Positions 1-7,668 of a stretch of 64,000 nt of DNA are shown piece after piece. The stretch lies in assembly GCA_964596645.1 (NCBI GenBank), contig CAZQVB010000007.1, forward strand, positions 62,001 to 126,000. The letters run 5' to 3'. A model generated the notes under the pieces. It saw only the letters and a program-made list of their open reading frames with translations. It did no database searches and had not been told where the DNA came from. The translations under genes and the position numbers were made by a program. Positions within the stretch are counted from its first letter, which is position 1. The number at the start of each line of letters is the position of its first letter. Source of the DNA: CAVQEK01 sp964596645. GTDB taxonomy: Bacteria > Bacteroidota > Bacteroidia > Cytophagales > Cyclobacteriaceae.

Positions 1-1
1 T

Positions 2-970
2 ATGGGATTCAACACTTTTAACAGCCCCTTTGGATTTTCACCCGGATGGAACTTCGGCTTTGGTTTTGGTTCGGGCTTTGGTTTTGGTCATCCTTCCATG
101 GGATGGAACATGTCATTTGGATGGGGTAATGGCTTTGGATGGGGCAATGGCTTTTACAATCCCTGGAACTCATGGTACGGACGTGGATTTTACGATCCTT
201 TCTTCTGCGATCCCTGGGGCCCCGGTTTCTATTCTTTCAACACATTTCGCCCCTGGGGCTGGGGACGTCCCTTTGGATTTGGTCATGGTTTTTACGGAAG
301 TCGCCCGATCATTGTCAACAATTATTATGGTGAAGGTAATGGCCGTCTCAACTATGGTGCTCGCAGCACTCGTAGTAGCGTAGCTCCTCGTTCTTCAGAA
401 TTGAGCCGCCGGTCAGCTGCCGATAGAATAAGCACTTCAGGCAATACCACAAGCCGAACTGGCTCTCGGGTGGCCACCTCCAGTGCTTCACGTGGCTCTT
501 CTCCGGCTAATGGACGTGTGAGCAGCAATGCCGATTACAGTAGAATGCAAAGTGAATACTTTAACAGCAGCCGATCACGCAGTTCTTCCGACCGTATTTC
601 TACCGTTCGCGAAAGAAACTCAAATAGCGGCTATGTAGCACCGACCAATTCAGGAAGAGACAGAAGCAGCAGTTCACAAATGAATTACAACAGGCCATCG
701 CGATCGTCATCGACCTTTAGCAGCCCAAGCAATAACAGCGGCTCGCGATACAACAGAAGCTCTGGCAGCAGCTACGATTCACGATCGAGCCGATCATCAT
801 ATGGTTCTTCTCCGAGCCGAAGCAGCTCGAGTGGAAGTTATTCAAGAGGTAGCAGCGGCGGCAGCTATGACCGATCATCTGGCTCATCCGGTTCCAGGTC
901 GTCAGGATCATATGGAGGTTCAAGTTCTGGTTCATCACGAGGTTCTTCATCAAGAAGCGGAGGCAGGTAA
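2..970 (+). CDS. Low-complexity Gly/Phe/Trp-rich then Ser/Arg-rich protein, 5' end probably cut by window
   Basis: The reading frame is open to the first base of the window, so the ATG at base 2 may be internal and the gene is probably partial. The first ~110 residues are rich in Gly, Phe, Trp and Pro in a repetitive pattern (GFGFG, WGNGFGWGNG). The rest, from about residue 115, is dominated by Ser, Arg, Gly and Tyr and contains no recognisable domain. Such composition suggests a disordered or surface-exposed, possibly amyloid-like or adhesive, C-terminal part, but this is inference. A signal peptide cannot be judged because the N-terminus is missing. It lies 39 bases upstream of an outer-membrane barrel gene and may share its transcript. 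Function unknown. Confidence 0.6.
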   Translation: MGFNTFNSPFGFSPGWNFGFGFGSGFGFGHPSMGWNMSFGWGNGFGWGNGFYNPWNSWYGRGFYDPFFCDPWGPGFYSFNTFRPWGWGRPFGFGHGFYGSRPIIVNNYYGEGNGRLNYGARSTRSSVAPRSSELSRRSAADRISTSGNTTSRTGSRVATSSASRGSSPANGRVSSNADYSRMQSEYFNSSRSRSSSDRISTVRERNSNSGYVAPTNSGRDRSSSSQMNYNRPSRSSSTFSSPSNNSGSRYNRSSGSSYDSRSSRSSYGSSPSRSSSSGSYSRGSSGGSYDRSSGSSGSRSSGSYGGSSSGSSRGSSSRSGGR

Positions 971-978
971 TAACCTGC
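963..978 (+). terminator. Short hairpin after the low-complexity gene
   Basis: GCAGGT and ACCTGC form a 6-bp stem around a 4-base loop that spans the stop codon, followed by a C/T-rich tract rather than a pure T run. It could be a weak terminator or attenuator before the next gene. Confidence 0.25.
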
Positions 979-1009
979 TTCCCCCCTCTTTCTTTTAAAT
1001 CATTTGGTC

Positions 1010-2647
1010 ATGAAATTCTTAAAAACGCTTACAGTAAGCGCAGGATTATTATTGCCTTTTTTGCCGATAAAAGCCCAGGTGGTGCCGGGAGCATTTTCCT
1101 ACCACGAGCTTGGTCGTACTTTTAGCCAATGGAGTCATGTGGGCAGCGCAAGGCTAATGGGTGCGGGTGGTGCTCAAATAAGTTTAGGAGGCGATATCAG
1201 CAGTGCACTGTCGAATCCTGCCGGGTTGGGATTCTATAATCGGTCAGAGATTAGCTTTACACCATCATTAAGTTTTGTCAATGCAGATGCGACTTATCTC
1301 GGGACACTGAGCCGTGAGAATTCTACGCAGTTCAACTTCGACAACATTGGCGTAGTGTTTAATAGCCAAAAAGACGAGTTGATACCGGGAAGCTACAAAG
1401 GCCATGCTTTCGCCCTTTCGTATTCCAAAGTGAATGACTTCAACAGCATTGTCTCATATCGCGGTAGCAACACAAATAATGACATTCTCGATTATATTGT
1501 TCAAGATGCCAACTTTCAAGATGTTGCAGTTGATGATCTTACTTCCATCCCCAGAAATGCCTATAATGCCTACCTGATCAATGAGTATTATGCTGTAAGA
1601 GAAAATGGTGGTGAGACGCCATTCTATGAGCGTACATTTTTTACAGAATATCCAACGTCTGAGTTTCCTACCGAGCAAAGTGAAGTGATAGAGACCGAGG
1701 GTAGTCAAAACCTGCTTTCCCTGGCCTATGGAGGCAATGTGAGCGATAGGTTCTACTTTGGCGGCGGGATCAATATTGCTAATATTCGCTATAATGTGTT
1801 TAAATCCTATCAGGAGCTGTATCCCAGCGGTAGTATAGTAGAGCGCAGTAACATATTCGATGAATTGCGCACAAACGGTACAGGATTAGGCTTAACCTTT
1901 GGGGTAATCGGTAGACCTGCAAACTGGGTGACGCTTGGCCTATCCGTAATGACGCCGACCTGGTATGCTATGAGTGAAGAATATTTCAATAGTGTAAGTG
2001 CCAGCTATGATAATTATGATTTGTCTGATTATCCGAACTATTTCTTGAATAATGAAAATGCCATTGTGCCCCCCGGGAATATTAATTACGACTACATAGA
2101 AGTTGACACTCCACCCAACGAGGTATTGAATAATGTAAGTTCGGACAATAATACCTTTAGCATCTTTGACTATAACCTCACTACGCCCATGCGTATCAAT
2201 GGCGGCGCAACATTCTTTATCACTAAAAATGGTTTTTTATCGGCCGATATAGAATTTGTTGACTATTCCAATATAAATCTAAGCGGACAGGGTGAGCGAC
2301 TTGATTTTGACAATCAGCAAGTGAGCAGGCTCTATACCTCCACCATCAACTACCGGGTGGGGGGTGAATACCGCTATGAAAATTTCAGAGTTCGTGGTGG
2401 CTTCGCCTATTTTGGCGATCCGTATGGCAATAGTGCACAGGTAGTTGATGGCAGCCGCATGAACCTTACGGGCGGCTTGGGTTATAGAAACAGCAATTTC
2501 TTTATCGATGTGGCCGGCATTTACATGATGTACGATGGTGAATATGCGCCCTACGCTTTCAACGCCAACTCAAACTTCACAACAAATGTTGTGAATATAT
2601 CCACCACCAATTTTAGTCTGATGGCCTCGGTAGGTTTCTTTTTTTAA
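1010..2647 (+). CDS. OmpP1/FadL-like outer-membrane beta-barrel protein
   Basis: The 545-residue product begins with a typical signal peptide (Lys residues, hydrophobic stretch, cleavage near KAQ at about residue 22). Mature regions contain the SALSNPAGLGF stretch seen near the N-terminus of Bacteroidota OmpP1/FadL/TodX-type transport barrels, then many alternating aromatic/polar strands, ending in Phe (SVGFFF), as usual for outer-membrane barrels. Members take up hydrophobic compounds; the substrate here is unknown. An in-frame TTG lies two codons upstream, but ATG at 1010 fits the signal peptide best. Its stop codon overlaps the stop of the convergent aroK gene by a few bases. No motif points to a specific substrate. 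Confidence 0.75.
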   Translation: MKFLKTLTVSAGLLLPFLPIKAQVVPGAFSYHELGRTFSQWSHVGSARLMGAGGAQISLGGDISSALSNPAGLGFYNRSEISFTPSLSFVNADATYLGTLSRENSTQFNFDNIGVVFNSQKDELIPGSYKGHAFALSYSKVNDFNSIVSYRGSNTNNDILDYIVQDANFQDVAVDDLTSIPRNAYNAYLINEYYAVRENGGETPFYERTFFTEYPTSEFPTEQSEVIETEGSQNLLSLAYGGNVSDRFYFGGGINIANIRYNVFKSYQELYPSGSIVERSNIFDELRTNGTGLGLTFGVIGRPANWVTLGLSVMTPTWYAMSEEYFNSVSASYDNYDLSDYPNYFLNNENAIVPPGNINYDYIEVDTPPNEVLNNVSSDNNTFSIFDYNLTTPMRINGGATFFITKNGFLSADIEFVDYSNINLSGQGERLDFDNQQVSRLYTSTINYRVGGEYRYENFRVRGGFAYFGDPYGNSAQVVDGSRMNLTGGLGYRNSNFFIDVAGIYMMYDGEYAPYAFNANSNFTTNVVNISTTNFSLMASVGFFF

Positions 2648-3162
2648 GCCGAAAGCCCGTTTAAAACTTTTTTAACACGCTCATCAGGATCGCCATAATC
2701 CTGGCCGATTATAATGTGCGCCCTTTCGTAATGCTCCTTCCTTTGCTCGTATTTTTTGCTCAGCTCTGCCAATAGCTGCTCACTGGTTCGCCCTTTGAGC
2801 AAAGGACGCTTCTCTGTTCCTTTTTTCACAAGATGGTCATGAATCGCTGTCACGGGAATATCTAAGAACACCGTGGTACCATGTGCTTTCATAAAATCCA
2901 TATTATGATGAAAGCATGGAGCACCACCTCCAGTGGCCATCACGAAGCGTTCATTCTCCTGTGAAGTTGCTTTCAACAATTCCTGCTCAATAAGCCTGAA
3001 GCCAACTTCGCCTTTATGTTCAAAAATTTCGGTAATGGGTTCGCCCTCATGAGCCACTATCAGATCGTCCAGATCAAAAAAAGGCAAATCGAGCGTTGCT
3101 GCCAGCAGCCTGCCAATTTTACTCTTGCCCGTTCCAGGCATGCCTACCAGGTATATCTTCAT
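2644..3162 (-). CDS. aroK: Shikimate kinase
   Basis: Cytoplasmic enzyme of chorismate synthesis, phosphorylating shikimate at the 3-hydroxyl with ATP. The 172-residue length is normal for AroK. Walker A GMPGTGKS is at residues 7-14, the shikimate-binding Asp pair (FFDLDD) at about 28-33, a conserved Arg in GFRLIE near 56, and the ATGGGAP loop near 77-82. A lid-type RPLL segment follows at about 118. The start is an ATG one base after the stop of the ABC permease gene, so it is probably the last gene of a four-gene minus-strand operon (DUF1599, DoxX-like, permease, aroK). Nothing unusual in its catalytic motifs. Confidence 0.95.
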   Translation of the reverse strand: MKIYLVGMPGTGKSKIGRLLAATLDLPFFDLDDLIVAHEGEPITEIFEHKGEVGFRLIEQELLKATSQENERFVMATGGGAPCFHHNMDFMKAHGTTVFLDIPVTAIHDHLVKKGTEKRPLLKGRTSEQLLAELSKKYEQRKEHYERAHIIIGQDYGDPDERVKKVLNGLSA

Positions 3163-3163
3163 C

Positions 3164-4219
3164 TCAATTTAGCCTCACTCTAGGATCAATAGCAGCATAA
3201 ATGATATCGACCAGAACATTTACAACTATAAATATGGTGGCTATAAACAATGTAGTACCCATCACCACCGGAAAGTCCAAACTTTGTACTGCTTTGATCG
3301 TGACATAGCCCAGGCCCTTCCAATCAAAAATATACTCTACAAAAAAGGCCCCGGCCATTAACGAAGCCAACCAGCCAGACACTGCTGTTATTACAGGGTT
3401 GAGGCCATTCTTCAATGCATGCTTTACAACAATTTTATTGTAAGAAAGACCTTTTGCCAACGCCGTACGAATATAATCCTGTGAAAGCACTTCCAACATG
3501 GAGCTTCTTGTGAGCTGTGTAATGATGGCCAGCGGGCGTAAGCTGAGTGTAATTGCCGGCAGGATGAGATTCTCGGGATGAAGCTCTCGACCGCGCAACG
3601 GATGATTGACCCAAAGCTGCCCAGTGAGATTTAATCCCGTAAAGTCGCTGAGGTAGTAGCCAAAGAGCATGGCGATAAGAATGGCCGACACGAAAGACGG
3701 TATGGAGATTCCGATGGTCGATACCGTAATGATTCCCTTGTCCAAAATGGTATTCTGCTGCAACGCCGCCAATATACCCAATGAAATGCCTAAAAATGTA
3801 GATATAGCCATGGCTGCCATCGCCAGCCAGAACGTGCTGGCCACATTGTCGGCAATGATTTCTCCAACACGTTTATTCGTTTGAAATGACCGGCGGAGGT
3901 AAGGCTTTTTAGCGACGAAAGACCACTTTTCTATGGTGCAAATTGTTTGATACGAGAATTTATCCGAGTCGAGCTCGGATTTTTTATGAACTGAGAGCGG
4001 TGAAATATCGCTGATGTAGTGCCAAAACTGAAAGGTTAAAGGTCTGTCTAAGCCCAGTTCTTTGGTGATGGATTCTCGTGTAGCCAGGTCGCTGCGCTGA
4101 CCGGCCAGCATGTTTACAGGGTCACCGGGCAAAGCATGGAAAAGCAAGAAAACAATAATAGCCACTCCTGCCAATACCAACAGCCCATATGCTAACCGCT
4201 TCACAACAAACGCCCACAT
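3164..4219 (-). CDS. DppB/OppB-type ABC transporter permease
   Basis: Integral inner-membrane permease of the peptide/nickel ABC importer family (binding-protein-dependent transport, inner-membrane component). The 351-residue protein has the family N-terminus (first membrane helix, then FHALPGDPVNMLAGQ), an extended non-membrane segment around residues 65-115, and the conserved permease half with the EAA-type region (LSYNKIVVKHALKNGLNPVI) near residues 250-275 that docks the ATPase. It directly abuts the DoxX-like gene upstream and aroK downstream. No DppC, DppD, DppF or solute-binding partner is nearby, so partners must be elsewhere or it works in an unusual assembly. Substrate unknown. Confidence 0.85.
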   Translation of the reverse strand: MWAFVVKRLAYGLLVLAGVAIIVFLLFHALPGDPVNMLAGQRSDLATRESITKELGLDRPLTFQFWHYISDISPLSVHKKSELDSDKFSYQTICTIEKWSFVAKKPYLRRSFQTNKRVGEIIADNVASTFWLAMAAMAISTFLGISLGILAALQQNTILDKGIITVSTIGISIPSFVSAILIAMLFGYYLSDFTGLNLTGQLWVNHPLRGRELHPENLILPAITLSLRPLAIITQLTRSSMLEVLSQDYIRTALAKGLSYNKIVVKHALKNGLNPVITAVSGWLASLMAGAFFVEYIFDWKGLGYVTIKAVQSLDFPVVMGTTLFIATIFIVVNVLVDIIYAAIDPRVRLN

Positions 4220-5314
4220 CTACTTTTCGCTCAGTTGTACCACCTGAGCTGGGCTGGGCAGGTCGTTGCTGTGCCATTTGCCCTGTACCACACCATCCTG
4301 AAGAAGAATGAGGCCTGGATTGGCACGGATCATAGCCTTGAGCACTGTACCGTCGGCGAAGAAGTAGGGTGCAGCGATTTGATATTCGTGCCGGAAATTT
4401 TCATACACCGCCTGTGAGTTGGCTGTGAGTACCCATACATCCACCCTGTTGCTCAGCTCCTCTATCAAGTGGCGGAGCTCGTCTAAATGCCGGGTGCGCG
4501 CCTTGTGCACATCCGTAAAAATCACCAGTAGCTTTGTCCCTTCATACGATTCTGCAGTAAAATCTCCTTCATCATTCCAGACATTGTAGTCGGTGATCTC
4601 GGGCTGAGCTTCAGGATTGAGCAGCACCATTTCTTTAAATTTAAGTGTGGTGTCCGGCGGATAGGCGTCAAACCGCAACGTCTCCCCATCCTTTTCCATG
4701 AGGTATTCGTAGCGATATGGTGCTGAAGGCTGCATTTTTTGTTGTATGTCTGCACCTACATGGTAGGGCCTGAAATCGATGTATGGCAGGTGCGCTATGC
4801 TGTACAATGCCAAAGCAACATTGATAACCAGAACTCCCGCTACAATGGCATCTGTAATCTTAGTACTGAAAACGGAAGAATAATGATGCCTGCGCCAGAA
4901 AATAAAAATAATGAGCACCAGCAAAATCAGGTCTTTAAAAAACGATTCTCGAGGATCCAGTGGAATAGCATCGCCAAAGCAACCGCAGTCGGTCACCTTG
5001 TCGAAGTGCCAGGAGTAAAATGTGAGAAAGGTAAAAAACACGATGAGCAACAACAGTAACCAGGCAGTAAGGCGCATGCGAAATTTCACCAACACAGCCA
5101 CGCCAAGCACCACTTCCAACACGGAAAAGACCACAGACATCGGCAGCGACCACGGCACAAAGACATGAAAGAATGCGCTGAAGTCGGTAGCGAAAACCTC
5201 GAAATATTCTTCAAGTTTTATGGCTGTGCCTATGGGGTCATTGACCTTGATGAGACCAGAAAAAATAAACAAGCCTCCAACAAAAAATCGTACTAAGGCA
5301 TCAAGAATTCGCAT
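4220..5314 (-). CDS. BT_3928-type DoxX/MauE-like membrane protein with thioredoxin-like C-terminus
   Basis: A 364-residue inner-membrane protein. Residues 1-160 contain four or more hydrophobic helices of the DoxX/MauE type, including the GLIKVNDPIG start motif and a Cys pair in DCGCFGD at about residues 110-116, a common feature of redox-linked members. The C-terminal ~110 residues look like a thioredoxin fold (LLVIFTDVHKA, then strands and PYFFADGTVLKAMIRANPG) but lack a CXXC pair, so a thiol oxidoreductase role is not supported for that domain. It overlaps the DUF1599 gene by 14 bases and abuts the permease gene. The association of DUF1599 and this family is common in Bacteroidota. Its physiological role is not established. 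Confidence 0.8.
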   Translation of the reverse strand: MRILDALVRFFVGGLFIFSGLIKVNDPIGTAIKLEEYFEVFATDFSAFFHVFVPWSLPMSVVFSVLEVVLGVAVLVKFRMRLTAWLLLLLIVFFTFLTFYSWHFDKVTDCGCFGDAIPLDPRESFFKDLILLVLIIFIFWRRHHYSSVFSTKITDAIVAGVLVINVALALYSIAHLPYIDFRPYHVGADIQQKMQPSAPYRYEYLMEKDGETLRFDAYPPDTTLKFKEMVLLNPEAQPEITDYNVWNDEGDFTAESYEGTKLLVIFTDVHKARTRHLDELRHLIEELSNRVDVWVLTANSQAVYENFRHEYQIAAPYFFADGTVLKAMIRANPGLILLQDGVVQGKWHSNDLPSPAQVVQLSEK

Positions 5315-5861
5315 GTGGCTCTGTCTCGTTTAGTAGAATAAGACAAAATACGGCATAGTTCAGCATGTCCTGATAGTTGGGCACGAGACCTTCGGAAGCA
5401 ATCGTTTTGCCATTGTTATTTTCAATTTGCTTTACGCGCAGCAGCTTCATCAATATTATGTCTGTCATAGAGCTCACACGCATGCTGCGCCATGCCTCGT
5501 TGTAGTCGTGATTCTTATCGGTGAATAGCTCAGAAGTTTGTACCAATACCCGGTCGTAGCGCTCCATCACTTCTTCAAATGGCATCTCCAGAGGCATCTC
5601 ATCGGTAAGCTCCGATTGAATGATGGCGATGATGCAATAGTTGATTATTCCAATAAATTCATTGGCTATGCCCTCATCTATTTTTTGCATTCCTTTTTCT
5701 TGAATGGAGCGTATGCGTTGGGCTTTTATCAATATTTGATCGGTAATAGAAGGAAGGCGAAGAATGCGCCATGAAGTGCCGTAATCACGGGTTTTCTTCT
5801 CGAATACCGCTTTGCAGGCCTCTATAACTTTGCTATATTCGCTGACTGTATTAGCATTCAA
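5301..5861 (-). CDS. DUF1599 domain protein
   Basis: A 186-residue soluble protein made of two similar halves: an FEKKTRDYGTSWRILRLPSITDQI segment (split here: FEKKTRDYGTSWR at ~21-33, LRLPSITDQIL at ~35-45) and a second copy near 120-150 (FTDKNHDYNEAWRSMRVSSMTDIIL). This internal duplication is typical of the DUF1599 family, which has no settled biochemical role; a nucleotide-binding (MazG-like) function is sometimes considered, but nothing here proves it. The annotated start is a TTG at 5861; no in-frame ATG lies near the conserved N-terminus. It is the first gene of the minus-strand operon and is divergent from folP. Confidence 0.8.
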   Translation of the reverse strand: MNANTVSEYSKVIEACKAVFEKKTRDYGTSWRILRLPSITDQILIKAQRIRSIQEKGMQKIDEGIANEFIGIINYCIIAIIQSELTDEMPLEMPFEEVMERYDRVLVQTSELFTDKNHDYNEAWRSMRVSSMTDIILMKLLRVKQIENNNGKTIASEGLVPNYQDMLNYAVFCLILLNETEPHANS

Positions 5862-5895
5862 AATTACACGTAGATTTATTATTTCCCATCCATCA

Positions 5896-6765
5896 TTGGC
5901 CGCGAAAGATACAGCTTTTCATATTCAAAAGACACTCAACATTCGCGGAAAAATCCTAGAACTGAGCACTCCAAAAGTAATGGGGGTCATCAACATTACA
6001 TCGGATTCTTTTTATGCCAATAGCCGGTCTGCCACAGAAAGTGATGCCTTGAGGTTGGCCGAAAATCATATGAACAATGGTGCCGATATGTTGGATATTG
6101 GAGCCTACTCCAGCCGGCCGGGTGCCGCGCACATTTCGGAAGAAGAAGAAATGGAGCGGCTCCTCCCATCCGTGCAGGCTATTGCGAGCCGTTATCCCTC
6201 AGTACCTATTTCAGTTGATACTTTCCGCGCCCGTATAGCCCGGGCAGCCGTGGACTGTGGCGCCGGAATGATCAATGATATCTCCGGAGGTACGCTTGAT
6301 CAAGACATGTTTGCAACCATTGCCAGGCTGAACGTGCCTTATGTACTCATGCACATGCGCGGCACACCTCAATCTATGGCTGGTTTACATGATTATGACA
6401 ATTTGATGGAAGAGGTAATAAGACCCCTCACCGAACGGCTTGATTTTTTAATCAAAATGGGGGTAAAAGATGTTATAGTGGACGTAGGCCTAGGATTTGC
6501 CAAGAAGGCCACGCAGAGTTTTGAGCTGCTCAACCATTTGAAATACTTTCAATCATTGAATAGACCTTTGCTGGTAGGATTGTCGCGAAAATCTATGATC
6601 TACAAGACGCTGCGCACCAGCCCGGAAGAGGCCCTCAATGGCACATCGGTTTTGCATGCACTTGCACTGGAGCGTGGGGGGGATATTTTGAGAGTACACG
6701 ATACCAAAGAAGCCAAAGAAACTGTAAGGCTGTGGAAAAAATTAAAAACGCAAACTGTTGAATAA
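5896..6765 (+). CDS. folP: Dihydropteroate synthase
   Basis: Joins 6-hydroxymethyl-dihydropterin diphosphate with p-aminobenzoate in folate synthesis; cytoplasmic TIM barrel. Signature segments are VMGVINITSDSFY near the start (family pattern GVxNxTPDSF, with Ser instead of Pro), GADMLDIGAYSSRPGA, and later the MINDISGG and VDVGLGFAKK segments. The frame extends upstream to 5812 into the divergent gene, but conserved homology starts around residue 10-15 of a TTG start at 5896, giving 289 residues, the normal size; no ATG is available before the catalytic core. It is followed 6 bases later by cdaA, a usual pairing in this phylum, so they are likely cotranscribed. Confidence 0.93.
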   Translation: MAAKDTAFHIQKTLNIRGKILELSTPKVMGVINITSDSFYANSRSATESDALRLAENHMNNGADMLDIGAYSSRPGAAHISEEEEMERLLPSVQAIASRYPSVPISVDTFRARIARAAVDCGAGMINDISGGTLDQDMFATIARLNVPYVLMHMRGTPQSMAGLHDYDNLMEEVIRPLTERLDFLIKMGVKDVIVDVGLGFAKKATQSFELLNHLKYFQSLNRPLLVGLSRKSMIYKTLRTSPEEALNGTSVLHALALERGGDILRVHDTKEAKETVRLWKKLKTQTVE

Positions 6766-6771
6766 AAGCAA

Positions 6772-7656
6772 TTGATCTTCGCTTTTCGCATAGGATTTTT
6801 ACAATTAAGCTGGGTAGATGCTATCGACATCTTCGCAGTAGCGCTGCTGTTGTACCAGGTCTACAAGCTCATGAAAGGCAGCATTGCCTCCAAGGTGTTT
6901 GTTGGATTCCTTTTTCTATACCTCACGTTTTTGATGGTAAATGCCGCCCAGATGGAATTGCTCTCAGCTATTCTTGGGCAATTTATGGGTGTGGGTGTGA
7001 TTGCCCTCATCATTCTTTTCAGTCCGGAAATACGCAAGTTCTTATTGCTAATCGGAAAATCTACCGCCCTTTCCCCGGAAAACCTGTTTAAAAACCTGCC
7101 TTGGCGCAAGGGAAACAACAGTAAAACGTTCGACTATACCCCTGTAATAGAGGCCGCTAAAACGATGAGCGGCACCAATACAGGGGCCCTCATTGTATTC
7201 TCCCGCGAATCTGAACTCAAATTTTTCGTAGACTCCGGCGACCGCATTGATGGGGTAATATCCAAAAGACTGCTCATCTCTATCTTTAATAAAAACAGCC
7301 CACTGCACGATGGTGCCGTCATTCTGTACAGGGGCAAGATATTGGCTGCACGGTGCATACTGCCCGTAAGCGACAATGACAACCTGCCGGCACAGTTTGG
7401 GCTGAGGCACAGGGCTGCCATAGGCATGAGTGAAACCACCGACACCCTGGTTCTGGTGGTCTCTGAAGAATCAGGTCAGATATCGGTGGTGCGCAAAGGC
7501 ACCATCTATCACAACTTGTCTATTCAGGAAATCAGAAAAATAATCAACGACTACTTCGAAGAAGAAACACCGGAGCCGGAGACGAAGTTTGAGAAAATGG
7601 CCAAGGAACCCAGTGTGGTGCAAAAGCAACCGGTTGAAGGCACTCCGTTGGTGTAG
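6772..7656 (+). CDS. cdaA: Diadenylate cyclase CdaA (c-di-AMP synthase)
   Basis: Makes cyclic di-AMP from two ATP at the inner membrane. The 294-residue protein has three membrane helices in residues ~10-90, followed by a DAC domain with the two hallmark motifs: DGA at 180-182 (SPLHDGAVI) and RHR at 212-214 (GLRHRAAIG). A charged tail follows residue 265. The start is TTG at 6772, six bases after the folP stop; no ATG occurs before the first helix. The CdaR regulator usually paired with CdaA in Firmicutes is not in the window. The gene converges on glmS with 12 bases between stops. Confidence 0.95.
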   Translation: MIFAFRIGFLQLSWVDAIDIFAVALLLYQVYKLMKGSIASKVFVGFLFLYLTFLMVNAAQMELLSAILGQFMGVGVIALIILFSPEIRKFLLLIGKSTALSPENLFKNLPWRKGNNSKTFDYTPVIEAAKTMSGTNTGALIVFSRESELKFFVDSGDRIDGVISKRLLISIFNKNSPLHDGAVILYRGKILAARCILPVSDNDNLPAQFGLRHRAAIGMSETTDTLVLVVSEESGQISVVRKGTIYHNLSIQEIRKIINDYFEEETPEPETKFEKMAKEPSVVQKQPVEGTPLV

Positions 7657-7668
7657 CGCATGCTGCTG

